Positions 1 to 8,794 of a stretch of 64,000 nt of DNA are shown here, piece after piece. Source of the DNA: CAYRFQ01 sp964423615 (lineage in GTDB: Bacteria > Planctomycetota > Planctomycetia > Gemmatales > Gemmataceae); contig CAYRFQ010000022.1 of NCBI GenBank assembly GCA_964423615.1, forward strand, positions 1-64,000, in the 5' to 3' direction. The notes beneath the pieces were generated by a model. It was given only the letters and a program-made list of their open reading frames with translations, ran no database searches and was not told the origin of the DNA. Made by a program: the position numbers and the translations under genes. Within the stretch, counting starts at the first letter, position 1. Each line of letters starts with the position of its first letter.

Positions 1-74
1 TCTACATAAAATGTAACAAATTCGATTTGCCGTGCAAAGGGGGCGATGCACCCACGAAGACACTGGCTCAGATT

Positions 75-108
75 TTGCTGGTGTTCTGGTCCGTAGGATC
101 TATATAAT
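75..108 (+). promoter_or_regulatory. Possible promoter of the DUF1559 operon
   Basis: A perfect TATAAT lies at 103-108, about 60 bases before the first DUF1559 start. The best upstream -35-like hexamer, TTGCTG at 75-80, is 22 bases away, which is too far for a standard sigma-70 promoter. Only the -10 box is convincing, and the spacing argues for caution. Confidence 0.3.
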
Positions 109-166
109 CGCAAACGACCTTTCTCTGCTTCCAATCTCCATTCCCAGCGCGTGAGGTACCCAACCG

Positions 167-1057
167 ATGCGACGACGTTCCGGTTTCACGGTGTTCGACT
201 TGCTACTCATCCTCGCGATTTTGGGCATCCTCCTCGGCCTGCTATTGCCTGCCATTCAGAAGGTCCGGCAAGCAGCGGCACGAGTAGAATCCCAAAACAA
301 CTTGAAACAGATTGGGCTTGCCTGCCACAGCTACCACGACACGTATGGTGCCTTGCCACCATTGAAAGGCAAAAAAGACGCTTCAGTACTGGTGAGTCTC
401 CTGCCGTTCATCGAACAGGCGAACCTGTATAACGAATTCCAAAACAACGGCATCAAGGCTCTCAAGGGAACTAGCATTCGCACTTACACGAGCCCTCGTG
501 ATCCGATGGATTTGAGTGAAAAACGCTCTTTCAATAACTACCTGTTCAACGCCGGGACCAAGTATTCGCTCACCAAAAACAATGGCGTGTTCACATTAAA
601 GTCCAAGTCGACATTAACACAACTTATTAACGCCGACGGAGTTAGCAACACGATCATGACCGGTGAAACCCTCGTCGGAAAATCCGCAAAAGACAATCTC
701 TCCGTGGCAAGGCAACACGTCTCGTTGCGCAAGAAAGCCCTCAACCAACTCGGTCCCAAGAGCGGCATTGCCGACTTCAAGAACAACAAGAACATCAGCT
801 TTGATCGTGGCCATCGCTGGTACGATCCGACCTTCTTGCAAACCGCGTTTACCATGACCCGCAAGATCAACGACACACGGCCGGACGTGAACTGCGGTGG
901 CGAAGGTGGTATCTCCGGACTCCGGAGCGTCGATCGGGAGACGAACATCGGGTTGTGTGATGGTAGCGTTCGTTTCGCTCATCAGACCGTGAACTTCAAG
1001 ACACTCCAAGCCCTGAGCACATGGAACGGGAACGAGGAGATCGGAAACGATTTCTAA
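167..1057 (+). CDS. DUF1559 family pseudopilin-like protein, copy 1
   Basis: A 296-residue protein of the DUF1559 (SBP_bac_10) family, which is greatly expanded in planctomycetes and has no firmly assigned role. It starts with a type IV pilin/type II secretion pseudopilin leader: a basic MRRRSG, a prepilin-peptidase-like G|FTVFDLL site, then a hydrophobic helix to about residue 33 and the usual QNNLKQIGLA..YHD segment. The globular part ends with the family's DG motif (LCDGSVRF, near residue 265) and a terminal GNDF. Position +5 of the mature protein is Asp instead of the usual Glu. A GAGGT sequence precedes the ATG. Two paralogues follow at 36 and 45 bp gaps, so the three are probably one transcript. 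The protein is likely anchored in the inner membrane with its body outside the cytoplasm. Confidence 0.9.
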   Translation: MRRRSGFTVFDLLLILAILGILLGLLLPAIQKVRQAAARVESQNNLKQIGLACHSYHDTYGALPPLKGKKDASVLVSLLPFIEQANLYNEFQNNGIKALKGTSIRTYTSPRDPMDLSEKRSFNNYLFNAGTKYSLTKNNGVFTLKSKSTLTQLINADGVSNTIMTGETLVGKSAKDNLSVARQHVSLRKKALNQLGPKSGIADFKNNKNISFDRGHRWYDPTFLQTAFTMTRKINDTRPDVNCGGEGGISGLRSVDRETNIGLCDGSVRFAHQTVNFKTLQALSTWNGNEEIGNDF

Positions 1058-1093
1058 AACAACCCCTTGGAACTTTCTGCAAAGGACACGATC

Positions 1094-1981
1094 ATGCGAC
1101 GACGTTCCGGATTTACGGTTTTTGATTTGTTGGTTTTGTTGGCAATTCTTGGGATCTTGTTGGGCTTACTCATGCCCGCCATCGCTCGGGTTCGCCAGGC
1201 GGCAGTTCGAATGGTATCCCAAAACAATATGAAGCAAATCGGCATCTCGATGCACGCCAACTACGACGTCAATCGACAATTCCCATCATTGAAAGACGGC
1301 AACGGATACGCCATCACCGTCAGCCTCTTGCCTTACCTCGAACAACAGAACCTCTACCAACTCATCCAGAATAACGGCATCAAGGTTGCCGAAAAGACTC
1401 GCCTCCAATTGTTCATTAGCCCCTTGGATCCGGTCGCCGGTAGATCGGAACACACGACCCCGATGAACTATCTCTTCAACGCCGGGTCGAAGTACTCGAT
1501 GAAAGACAACGACGGAATCGTGTACGAAAACTCGAAAGTGAAGTTCAACGACATTCCGGACGGAACGAGCCTGACCCTGATGACTGCGGAAACGTTGGTC
1601 GGCGATTTCAGTAAAAAGGCCGTCGACGTGGCCCGCCAACACATCGCATTCAAGAAAAAAGCTCTCAGGAACGCCGGTCCCAAGAGTGGGCTCAAAGAGT
1701 GGAAGGCGAGTCAGAACATCGTGGGCGACCGCTGCTCGCGGTGGTACGATCCTGAATTCTTGCAGTGTACGTTTACGATGACTCGCAAGATCAACGACCC
1801 ACGACCGGACGTCAATTACGGTGGGGCCGGGGGGCTCTCCGGATTCCGAACCAATATCAACGGTACGAACATCGGGATGTGTGACGGGAGTGTGAGGTTC
1901 ATAAACCAAAACGTTTCCTTCGAGGTCCTGCGCAAACTTGCCACACGTTCCGGAAAGGAAGCCGTTCCGTTCGATTTCTAA
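1094..1981 (+). CDS. DUF1559 family pseudopilin-like protein, copy 2
   Basis: A 295-residue paralogue of the preceding gene. The open frame extends back to a TTG at 1067, but the ATG at 1094 gives the same MRRRSGFTVFDLL leader as copy 1 and has AAAGGA 8-9 bases upstream, so I start there. It has the same order of parts: a G|FTVFD cleavage-like site, a hydrophobic helix, QNNMKQIGISMH, a central FNAGSKYS block, and the DG motif in MCDGSVRF. The C-terminus ends in Phe-Asp-Phe, close to the Asn-Asp-Phe of its neighbours. It again has Asp at mature position 5. The tandem arrangement points to local duplication with later divergence. Confidence 0.9.
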   Translation: MRRRSGFTVFDLLVLLAILGILLGLLMPAIARVRQAAVRMVSQNNMKQIGISMHANYDVNRQFPSLKDGNGYAITVSLLPYLEQQNLYQLIQNNGIKVAEKTRLQLFISPLDPVAGRSEHTTPMNYLFNAGSKYSMKDNDGIVYENSKVKFNDIPDGTSLTLMTAETLVGDFSKKAVDVARQHIAFKKKALRNAGPKSGLKEWKASQNIVGDRCSRWYDPEFLQCTFTMTRKINDPRPDVNYGGAGGLSGFRTNINGTNIGMCDGSVRFINQNVSFEVLRKLATRSGKEAVPFDF

Positions 1982-2026
1982 CCAACGATCTTCCTAGACC
2001 GTTACCCATCTGAAAAGAGACTAACC

Positions 2027-2938
2027 ATGAAACGACAACCCCGTTCCGCGTTCACCGTCTTTGACTTGTTGCTCCTTTTGGCGATCCTTGCCGTCTTGCT
2101 CGGTTTGTTGTTCCCCATCATCGCTCAGGTACGCCGAGCCGCCCAGCGGACGCAGTCGGCGAACAACATGAAGCAAATTGCACTCGCGATGTGGAACTAT
2201 CACGACGCGACAAGGCGATTCCCGGCAGGGGTCACGAAGACACATTTCTCGGCCTTGGCACAAACATTGCCGTACATCGAACAGGCCGCCCTGGCCGAGC
2301 AACTCGACCTCAAAAAGCCAATCACGAACCAGGCGAATGCCAAGTGGGCCGAGGTCCGAATTACAGTTTTCATCAGTCCACTCGATCCGATGGCGGGCGA
2401 TACTTTCAAAACTGGAACGAACAACTATCTTTTCAATGCCGGATCGAAATATTCGCTCAAGGATAATAATGGGATCTTCTACCTGGAATCAAAAACCCAA
2501 ATCCGAGACATCACCGACGGCACAAGCAACACCATCATGGCTGGCGAATCCCTCGTGGGTGACAATCAGAAAAAAGCAGCAACTGTGGCTCGGCAGCATA
2601 TCGCCTACGACGAAAAAGCCATGAAAACACTCAACAAGAAAAGCGGTGTGGCCGATTTTCAGAATAACAAGAACGTCGCAGCTGACCGTTGTTCGAACTG
2701 GATGGATGGCCGATTTCTGAAGGGTACCTTCACTGGAACACGATTGATCAATGACAGTAAGCCCGATGTCAATTGTGGCGGTATGGGTGGATTGTCCGGG
2801 CTCAGGTCACTCCAGAGAGGTACGCACATTGCGATGTGTGATGGCAGCGTCCGCTTCGTTCCCGACACCGTTTCTGCCAAGAGCTGGAAGAGCCTTTGTT
2901 CCCGCAACGACGGACAAGCCATCGGAAACGACTTCTAA
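2027..2938 (+). CDS. DUF1559 family pseudopilin-like protein, copy 3
   Basis: A 303-residue third copy. The leader is MKRQPRSA|FTVFDLLLLL, so the residue before the predicted prepilin-peptidase cut is Ala instead of the strongly preferred Gly, and mature position 5 is again Asp. The rest follows the family: ANNMKQIALAMWNYHD after the helix, the FNAGSKYSLKDNNG block, GTSNTIMAGESLVG, the DG motif in MCDGSVRF and a terminal GNDF. It is the last gene of the cluster, and a GC-rich inverted repeat follows about 55 bp downstream. The function is not known. The changed -1 residue raises the question whether this copy is processed. Confidence 0.9.
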   Translation: MKRQPRSAFTVFDLLLLLAILAVLLGLLFPIIAQVRRAAQRTQSANNMKQIALAMWNYHDATRRFPAGVTKTHFSALAQTLPYIEQAALAEQLDLKKPITNQANAKWAEVRITVFISPLDPMAGDTFKTGTNNYLFNAGSKYSLKDNNGIFYLESKTQIRDITDGTSNTIMAGESLVGDNQKKAATVARQHIAYDEKAMKTLNKKSGVADFQNNKNVAADRCSNWMDGRFLKGTFTGTRLINDSKPDVNCGGMGGLSGLRSLQRGTHIAMCDGSVRFVPDTVSAKSWKSLCSRNDGQAIGNDF

Positions 2939-2992
2939 CGGCAGCGGAGTCACGCCAAAGCGGCGACGTCGGTCGCGACCAACGGAAAACTT

Positions 2993-3042
2993 GCGAGAAG
3001 GGCTGGCCACTGGCGAAAATGTCAGGGACCGGCCCTTCTCGC
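2993..3042 (+). terminator. Inverted repeat after the DUF1559 cluster
   Basis: GCGAGAAGGGC (2993-3003) pairs perfectly with GCCCTTCTCGC (3032-3042) around a 28-base loop. There is no U-tract after it, so it is either a factor-dependent terminator or an mRNA 3' stabiliser. Confidence 0.45.
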
Positions 3043-3229
3043 TTGACCGAAGCAACCTGTGTCGTCAAGATCCAACGATAGACAAGCGACAAGGACGTTT
3101 GTCGAGACCAATCAGGAGCAGAATGAAAGTGACAAGAGTGGCGTAACCTCTCCGTTCGTTCTGTTGGCATCGAACGACAGAGTTTCTTCTCCAAATCGGT
3201 ATCTCGTTTCTAGGGATTAGGTGGAACTT

Positions 3230-4531
3230 ATGCACGTAATGTTTATTCATCCGAATTTCCCCGCGCAATTCGGACACATTGCCAACTACCTTGCGACAAC
3301 ACGGCAGTGGACTTGTACGTTCATCACATCGATCGACACCACACACCACAAAAACTTGCCTTTCAATCACATTAACTACCGAATCGATCCCAACGCCCCC
3401 CAGCCAAAGGTCTTCTACAATCCAAACAGCCTCGACGGACTCATGCAACACTTGGCGGCCATTTACCGTGGAATGAGGCAAGTCGGAGACCGAATCAAGC
3501 CCGACCTGGTCGTCGGACATATGTCGTACGGGACCATGCTCTACTTGCGGAACCTATATCAATGCCCGTTCATCGGCTACTTTGAAATGCTCCCAGCCGC
3601 GTTTTGGAGCGATGGCCTGGTACTCCGCAAGGAATTCCCACCTACGGAAAACATCCGTCTATTTAATGCGACTTACCACGCTTTGACTTACCTTCACATG
3701 CACAACGTCGACGCGATGTACTGTCCAACAGAGTACCAGCGAAGTACGGCACCCAAAGAGTTCCAGGATCGCATTCGTGTCATCTTCGATGGCATCAACA
3801 CAGAGTTTTTCAGCCCTGAGCCGGCAACGCGCCCAACGACTTTCCGCGGAATCACGATTCCCGAAGGTACGCGTGTGTTGACCTATTGCTCTCGAGGTCT
3901 CGAGTCGGCACGCGGGTTCGACATCTTCATGAAGGTTGCCAAACGTATCTGTGACCAGATGGATAACGTCATTATCCTCGTGGCCGGACAAGAACGAACG
4001 TTCTACGGACACGAACAACACCACATCGAACCAAAAGGCATATCGTTCAAGCAATGGGTGTTGAACCAGGACGACTACGACCTGTCCCGAATCCATTTGT
4101 TGGGGCTCATTCCCCTCAACGACTTACGTGACATGTTCCGCCTGAGTGACCTCCATATCTACCTGACAGCTCCCTACGTTCTCTCCTGGTCGATGCTCCA
4201 AGCGATGTCGACGGGGTGTGTCGTCTTGGGTTCTGACACGGCTCCGGTTCAGGAGGCGATCACCCATGAAAAGAATGGCATGTTGCTGGATTTTTACGAC
4301 GTCGATGCGTTGACCGAGAAAACTCTTGAAGTGCTTCGAGAACCCGAGAAATTTCGCCATCTGGGAGACGCCGCTCGCGAAACGGTCCTCGAACGCTATG
4401 AACAATCAAAGTGCATCACTCGACTTGTCGAACTGTTCGAGGAAACAGCGGGCAGCCAACCGGTCCAACCTCAACCCAGCCCCCTGACGACCCCGATCAT
4501 GAACTTGCCCGAGCCGCCATCGGGCGTTTGA
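3230..4531 (+). CDS. GT4-type glycosyltransferase
   Basis: A 433-residue glycosyltransferase of the GT-B fold, group 1 (GT4). The N-terminal domain opens with HVMFIHPNFPAQFGHIANYL, the typical donor-independent Rossmann start of this subfamily. The C-terminal domain begins near residue 215 (YCSRGLESARGFD) and contains the nucleotide-sugar binding region LSDLHIYLTAPYVLSWSMLQ followed by AMSTGCVVLGSD and APVQEAI, where a Glu binds the sugar nucleotide in the family. The frame could begin at GTG 3221, but AGGTGG at 3219-3224 is an ideal ribosome site for the ATG at 3230. The protein is cytoplasmic or membrane-associated, probably acting in polysaccharide or glycoconjugate synthesis. The acceptor cannot be told. 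It stands alone, with a terminator-like stem 43 bp after its stop. Confidence 0.88.
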   Translation: MHVMFIHPNFPAQFGHIANYLATTRQWTCTFITSIDTTHHKNLPFNHINYRIDPNAPQPKVFYNPNSLDGLMQHLAAIYRGMRQVGDRIKPDLVVGHMSYGTMLYLRNLYQCPFIGYFEMLPAAFWSDGLVLRKEFPPTENIRLFNATYHALTYLHMHNVDAMYCPTEYQRSTAPKEFQDRIRVIFDGINTEFFSPEPATRPTTFRGITIPEGTRVLTYCSRGLESARGFDIFMKVAKRICDQMDNVIILVAGQERTFYGHEQHHIEPKGISFKQWVLNQDDYDLSRIHLLGLIPLNDLRDMFRLSDLHIYLTAPYVLSWSMLQAMSTGCVVLGSDTAPVQEAITHEKNGMLLDFYDVDALTEKTLEVLREPEKFRHLGDAARETVLERYEQSKCITRLVELFEETAGSQPVQPQPSPLTTPIMNLPEPPSGV

Positions 4532-4573
4532 GGACTTTTTCCAAGAGTTCTTGCCCTACCGTTGGACAAAAAG

Positions 4574-4605
4574 AAAGCCTGGATCTCCTCGAAGACCCAG
4601 GCTTT
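4574..4605. terminator. Bidirectional terminator, AAAGCC/GGCTTT class
   Basis: AAAGCCTGG (4574-4582) pairs perfectly with CCAGGCTTT (4597-4605). It lies between the convergent glycosyltransferase and surface-protein genes. The base of the stem has A-rich and T-rich edges usable in both directions. Confidence 0.75.
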
Positions 4606-4659
4606 AGCTTTCCTCAGAACTCGTCAACCTCTGCTCGTATGTTCCGGCCCCAATCGCTC

Positions 4660-5847
4660 TTAGAAATCAATCGTTCGCACAGGGAAGAAAGGTATCCCCA
4701 GGATGGGCGGGAAGCTGTCGGCTCCGGCCCCCAGGTTAATCATCGCAAAACGTGGGGCAGCATCTGTCGCATCGAGAACCATCGTATCGTTCCCAGCGCC
4801 CAAATTCACGTTGAGGAAAACTGGTGCCGAGCCAGCTGCGGGCGAGAAATTGAAGAAGTCCGTTCCGCCGCCGAAACTGTTGTAAGTTACCGAAAAACCG
4901 GTGATGAGGCCATCAAGGTTGATGGTATTCGTACCACCCATCATGAACATGTTGATGCTCGGACCGTGAATCGCGCTGGTGTCATCGAGGGTAAAGTTGA
5001 CTGCTCCGAGGCTGCCGCCCATCAACGAAAGCCCACCGTTGAGTGCCGACCCAGATACGACATTGACCACGCTAACGGACGAAGCCCCGACTTGAGTCAT
5101 CAGGTTGATGTTGGTAAAGCCCCCTACAGAAGCCCCCGTGAAAGTAATGCTATCGGCACCACTGCTGTCTCGATAGTTAAACGAACCACCGATGAATGTC
5201 CCAGTCGCTGTGAACGCAGCTGGGTTGATGTCGCCAAAGTTGTCGATCGTGGTGTTTCCTCCAACAATGGGAGCCGTCAACGTGGTCGATTCGGCGCCTT
5301 TAATTGTCAGGTTACCACCGGTAATCGATGCACTGTTCGTGATGGCGACCGAGTCGGCACCAAGCCCCAGATTGATGTCCACGTTCCCGCCCACAATCAC
5401 GGAACCACCGCCGCCGATGCTTACCGAGGTATCCCCACCACCGTCATTGATGGTCAGACCCCCGCTGATCGTACCGATCTCACCCGCGTCGTCGTTCAAA
5501 CCAAAACTTCGACTGCCGACGTTATTCAGGTTGATCGTCAAGCTTCCACTACGAGCGGCGGTCAGATCGTACTCAACAGCACCGGTGTCCGAACTAAACA
5601 GATTGATCGTGATGTTGGCGATCCCGGTGATGTTGAATGATCTAGTCGTGCCTCCCACACCACTATCGGTGACCGTTAACAAGGTCCCGGTGTCATCGAT
5701 TTCCAAGAGGTTGTCGGCGCCCGTCAACGGCGTGGTTTGAGTGAGCGTGAGCGAATTGTTTCCCGGCATCAACATGTTGAACGTGGCGGGAACCCAACGG
5801 GTTTCCAAAGATTCCACCTGCAGCTGTGTCCGTTTCCGAAGAGTCAT
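4660..5847 (-). CDS. Planctomycete extracellular beta-strand repeat protein A
   Basis: A 395-residue protein rich in Gly, Asn, Asp, Thr and Ser, consisting of short beta-strand repeats such as GGNLTIKGAEST and NLGLGADSVAI. This looks like a beta-solenoid or beta-helix. The N-terminus carries VESLETRWVPATF (about residues 11-23), the LE-x-R motif of planctomycete extracellular proteins (compare Pfam Planc_extracel). No hydrophobic signal peptide precedes it. GGAGG lies 8 bases before the ATG (CCTCC at 5856-5860 on the plus strand). It is a close paralogue of the next minus-strand gene, matching along its whole length including the C-terminal strand-GAGADS-PP region. Likely cell-surface or secreted, probably structural. 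No catalytic motif was seen. Confidence 0.85.
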   Translation of the reverse strand: MTLRKRTQLQVESLETRWVPATFNMLMPGNNSLTLTQTTPLTGADNLLEIDDTGTLLTVTDSGVGGTTRSFNITGIANITINLFSSDTGAVEYDLTAARSGSLTINLNNVGSRSFGLNDDAGEIGTISGGLTINDGGGDTSVSIGGGGSVIVGGNVDINLGLGADSVAITNSASITGGNLTIKGAESTTLTAPIVGGNTTIDNFGDINPAAFTATGTFIGGSFNYRDSSGADSITFTGASVGGFTNINLMTQVGASSVSVVNVVSGSALNGGLSLMGGSLGAVNFTLDDTSAIHGPSINMFMMGGTNTINLDGLITGFSVTYNSFGGGTDFFNFSPAAGSAPVFLNVNLGAGNDTMVLDATDAAPRFAMINLGAGADSFPPILGIPFFPVRTIDF

Positions 5848-6354
5848 GCGTTAAGCCTCCAACAAGTAATGATACGAACGAATGCACCCCCAGAGCCAAA
5901 TCCGCACGGTGCGGAGATGTCTTCATGATTGCAGAGCGCGCACAGAATGTGCCTGGCGAACATAATGGATACGTTCACGATCACAGCCAACGCGCATAGA
6001 ACGCGCATGACCAACATCGTTCGTCCGTGAAAAAGAAAATAGATTCCGTGTGAGGAGATGAGGTCGTGATAAAGGTGGGGAGTAATACGGCCCTATTAAT
6101 TCACACGTTGACTGTAAAACCGATACAATCGATGTAATTCGACTTCGTAATATCCTATCTTTACACGAACCAAAGATCAACACATTGACGATAAGTTTTT
6201 TGAATATGTGGAAGGTATGAATTATTCGTCGAAATCCCCATTTTTGGGAACTTTTTCTCCACAGAGGAAACGTTGAAAAGTGATTGACGCCCGATCAAAC
6301 TAACAAAACGATACGGGAAAAGTGACCCCAGCCCAAGCAAGTCCAACCGCGCAC
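5848..6354. other. Non-coding upstream region of surface protein A
   Basis: About 500 bases with no convincing gene. It has AT-rich stretches and a short direct repeat of ACGCGCAT near 5979-5998. It should contain the promoter of surface protein A, but I could not place -35/-10 boxes with confidence. Confidence 0.6.
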
Positions 6355-6393
6355 AAAGAAAGCCTGGCTCTTGCAAAGAGCCAGGCTTTCTTT
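6355..6393. terminator. Strong bidirectional terminator, AAAGCC/GGCTTT class
   Basis: An 18-bp perfect stem: AAAGAAAGCCTGGCTCTT (6355-6372) against AAGAGCCAGGCTTTCTTT, with a very small loop (GC and adjacent bases). It lies 55-93 bases past the stop of surface protein B on the minus strand. The core AAAGCCTGG is identical to the stem after surface protein A. Confidence 0.88.
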
Positions 6394-6447
6394 CTCGTGT
6401 CTCCACGAGCGCCTATCCATCGAAAGAAGTGCTAAAAAAGCCGGAGC

Positions 6448-7644
6448 TTAGACGTTGATGACGATCATCGGGAAGCCAATTGGACCAACTACGGGCGGAA
6501 CGGTGTCTGCACCAGCACCCATGTTGGCATAGACAAAGGTCGGGAAAGCGTTCGTCGTGTTAAGGCGGAAGATGTCGTTGCCAGCGCCCGTGTTGACGAA
6601 GATACGAGGTCGACCGGAACCAATAGCAGGATTGAAGTTAATCGAATCGGCTCCAGCACCACCATTGTAGCTGAACGAAGGTCCGGTGAAGCCACCACCC
6701 AAAGCTCCCTCGATGTTGACGACGTTGTCACCACCCATCAAGTTCACGTTAACGCTCGAACCGTTGATGAAGCTCGTAGAGTCGAGAGTTAAAGTCTCAG
6801 CCCCAAGGTTACCACCGCTCAGGAACAGCCCACCGTTGAGAGAAGAACCGGTATCAACCGAAACCACACTCGTGCTGTCCGCGCCGATCTGGTTCATCAA
6901 GTTGAGGTAAGTGAAGCCGCCGACAGCCGTACCAGCCGTGAAGGTAACGTCGTCAGCACCGTTTCCACCAAGGTAGGTGAAGCCACCACCGAAGGTCGTT
7001 GCACTGAACGAAGCCGCACCAGGGTTGATTTCCCCAAAGTTATTGATGTTCGTACTACCACCAATGAAAGACGACGTAATGGTAATCGACTCAGCACCAC
7101 GGGCATCGAGGTTACCACCAGCGAACGTCTGGGCGTTTTGGATCGTTAACGAATCAGCACCCAAGCCGAGATCGACCGAGAGGTTTCCACCAACTTGAAC
7201 GAAGGTACCACCACCTCCGATGGCCACGCTCGTTGAACCCAGCCCATCGGTGATACGCAGGTTGCCACCAACTGTGCCGCTAACGTCGTCATTGAGATCG
7301 AACGCACGAGGAAGACCATTATTCAAATTGATCGTCAAGTTGCCAGGACGAGTTCCGCTCAAATCGTAATCGACAGGAACTGTGTCCGAACCCAACAGAT
7401 TGAGGGTGACGTTGGAAATGCCGGTCGTGTTGATCACGGTCGTCGTCGTCGTTGACGCCGCACCAGTATCGTCGATGAGGGTGAAGGTATTACCAGCGTC
7501 GTCGATTTGGATCTCATTTCCAATCGCTGGCGTTGCCTGGGTCACTGTGAGCGACCCGCTAGCGATTGTCCAGTTCCACGAAGCTGGAACCCAGCGGGTT
7601 TCCAACCGCTCTACACGCAAATTGGTTCGATTCTTCGAACTCAT
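6448..7644 (-). CDS. Planctomycete extracellular beta-strand repeat protein B
   Basis: A 398-residue paralogue of the 4660-5847 gene, collinear from the N-terminal VERLETRWVPASW motif (about residues 10-22) to the C-terminal NMGAGADTVPP region. The body is a run of short Gly/Asn/Asp/Thr-rich strands (GGNLSVDLGLGADSLTI, GGSTNINNFGEINPGA), suggesting a beta-solenoid. As in protein A, the N-terminus is basic and lacks a hydrophobic signal peptide. GGAGG sits 7 bases before the ATG (7653-7657). A strong terminator follows. Protein A and B each have their own leader region and terminator, so they look like separately transcribed tandem duplicates. Likely surface-exposed; the function is unknown. 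Confidence 0.85.
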   Translation of the reverse strand: MSSKNRTNLRVERLETRWVPASWNWTIASGSLTVTQATPAIGNEIQIDDAGNTFTLIDDTGAASTTTTTVINTTGISNVTLNLLGSDTVPVDYDLSGTRPGNLTINLNNGLPRAFDLNDDVSGTVGGNLRITDGLGSTSVAIGGGGTFVQVGGNLSVDLGLGADSLTIQNAQTFAGGNLDARGAESITITSSFIGGSTNINNFGEINPGAASFSATTFGGGFTYLGGNGADDVTFTAGTAVGGFTYLNLMNQIGADSTSVVSVDTGSSLNGGLFLSGGNLGAETLTLDSTSFINGSSVNVNLMGGDNVVNIEGALGGGFTGPSFSYNGGAGADSINFNPAIGSGRPRIFVNTGAGNDIFRLNTTNAFPTFVYANMGAGADTVPPVVGPIGFPMIVINV

Positions 7645-8690
7645 GGACAGAACCTCCAGAACAAGGAATTAAGTAAAAGTGCTCCTGATAGCACCAAGCC
7701 AAGCCAGTCTCGCGAATCAATTTACAAGCCAATCCTTGCCCTGTGCGCACGTAGTACGTCAGTCGCATCCTCCGACCGATGATTCTTCTCCCTCACCCAC
7801 AGAGTTGTGAGTCAAGGTCTATCATTGGGCCCATACATTTCCGCTGGTTATGCACCGGATAAATCCGGCGGAAAGCGGAAAGTCGCATCTCTACACTCTG
7901 CCAACGGCTTTTCACGATTAGTCGGGTTTATCCAGCCGTTCGCAAAAAGTCATCAATAGTGCACTCGGAATTTTTCGGGCGGTCCATCTGATGGAATTCG
8001 GTAGAAAACCAGAACGATCACCGTGGAATTCTGGACATTCTGTATCACTTTGACTGAAGACCGTATTCGCAACCAACACGATTCCCAACGAAAACGTATC
8101 GATTCAGATATTTGGTTGCACCTGTCCACAAGTCATCAATAGGATCGTTAGTTGCCTCCTGAAGGGGGCATCGGAAGATTGGGCAAAGTCTTCGGGACCA
8201 CATCAGGAGTGGAGTCGATATATCTGTTGAAAGAATGTGACCACACAAAATAGGCACATTCACAGGATTTGGAAATTCCTGTGAATTCTTGTTTCGAGGA
8301 ATATCCTATCCCAGTTTTACTAACTTCGCAGGTATTCTCTTGGCAATTTGGATAAATTGCAATAGTACTGAATTCCTTTTCAAGGAGAGATGTGCAAGGA
8401 CGATAAGATTATAAGAATGGTGCAGGTTATAACGATTGTATGGATTATTGTTTGACCATGTATGCCTTCCAATACAGCCAATCGCGCATCGGAAGCGAAA
8501 TGCTCTCATAAACCTAACGCTTATTCGTTTTCAGTATGTATATTGGGAGAACAGGAGAAGAATAGGCTGGCGTGAGCAACTCAATTCTTAGGGTGACAAC
8601 AATACAGGTATTTCATAGACCGCAAAACAAGATTACAGAGATTCCTGATCGGGCTATTAAATCCAACCGAATTTGTTGAATGCTTCTCCA
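7645..8690. other. Long non-coding region
   Basis: Over 1 kb without a recognisable gene on either strand; the open frames are short and compositionally poor. AGTCATCAATAG occurs twice (near 7949 and 8132). The stretch 8280-8560 is AT-rich. No RNA family was recognised. Confidence 0.6.
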
Positions 8691-8748
8691 CGAACCCGAA
8701 ACGCCAGCAAGGAACTTGGTTGAAAGCCACGCTGGCGCTTCGGGTTCG
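8691..8748. repeat. Dispersed palindrome (CGAA-CGCCAGC type)
   Basis: CGAACCCGAAACGCCAGC (8691-8708) pairs with GCTGGCGCTTCGGGTTCG (8731-8748) with a single mismatch. It lies 46 bases past the methyltransferase stop, where it could act as a terminator. A relative of the same sequence follows the 725-codon gene at 22991. Confidence 0.7.
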
Positions 8749-8794
8749 TTTGACAACTTGTTACCCTTCCCGGCAATTCTACGTGGCTCGACTG

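Noticed and set aside
4411..5640. Plus-strand open frame of 409 codons
   Set aside because: It lies antisense to surface protein A. Its composition is irregular and it has no ribosome site or family features; the minus-strand frame has a clear motif, ribosome site and paralogue.
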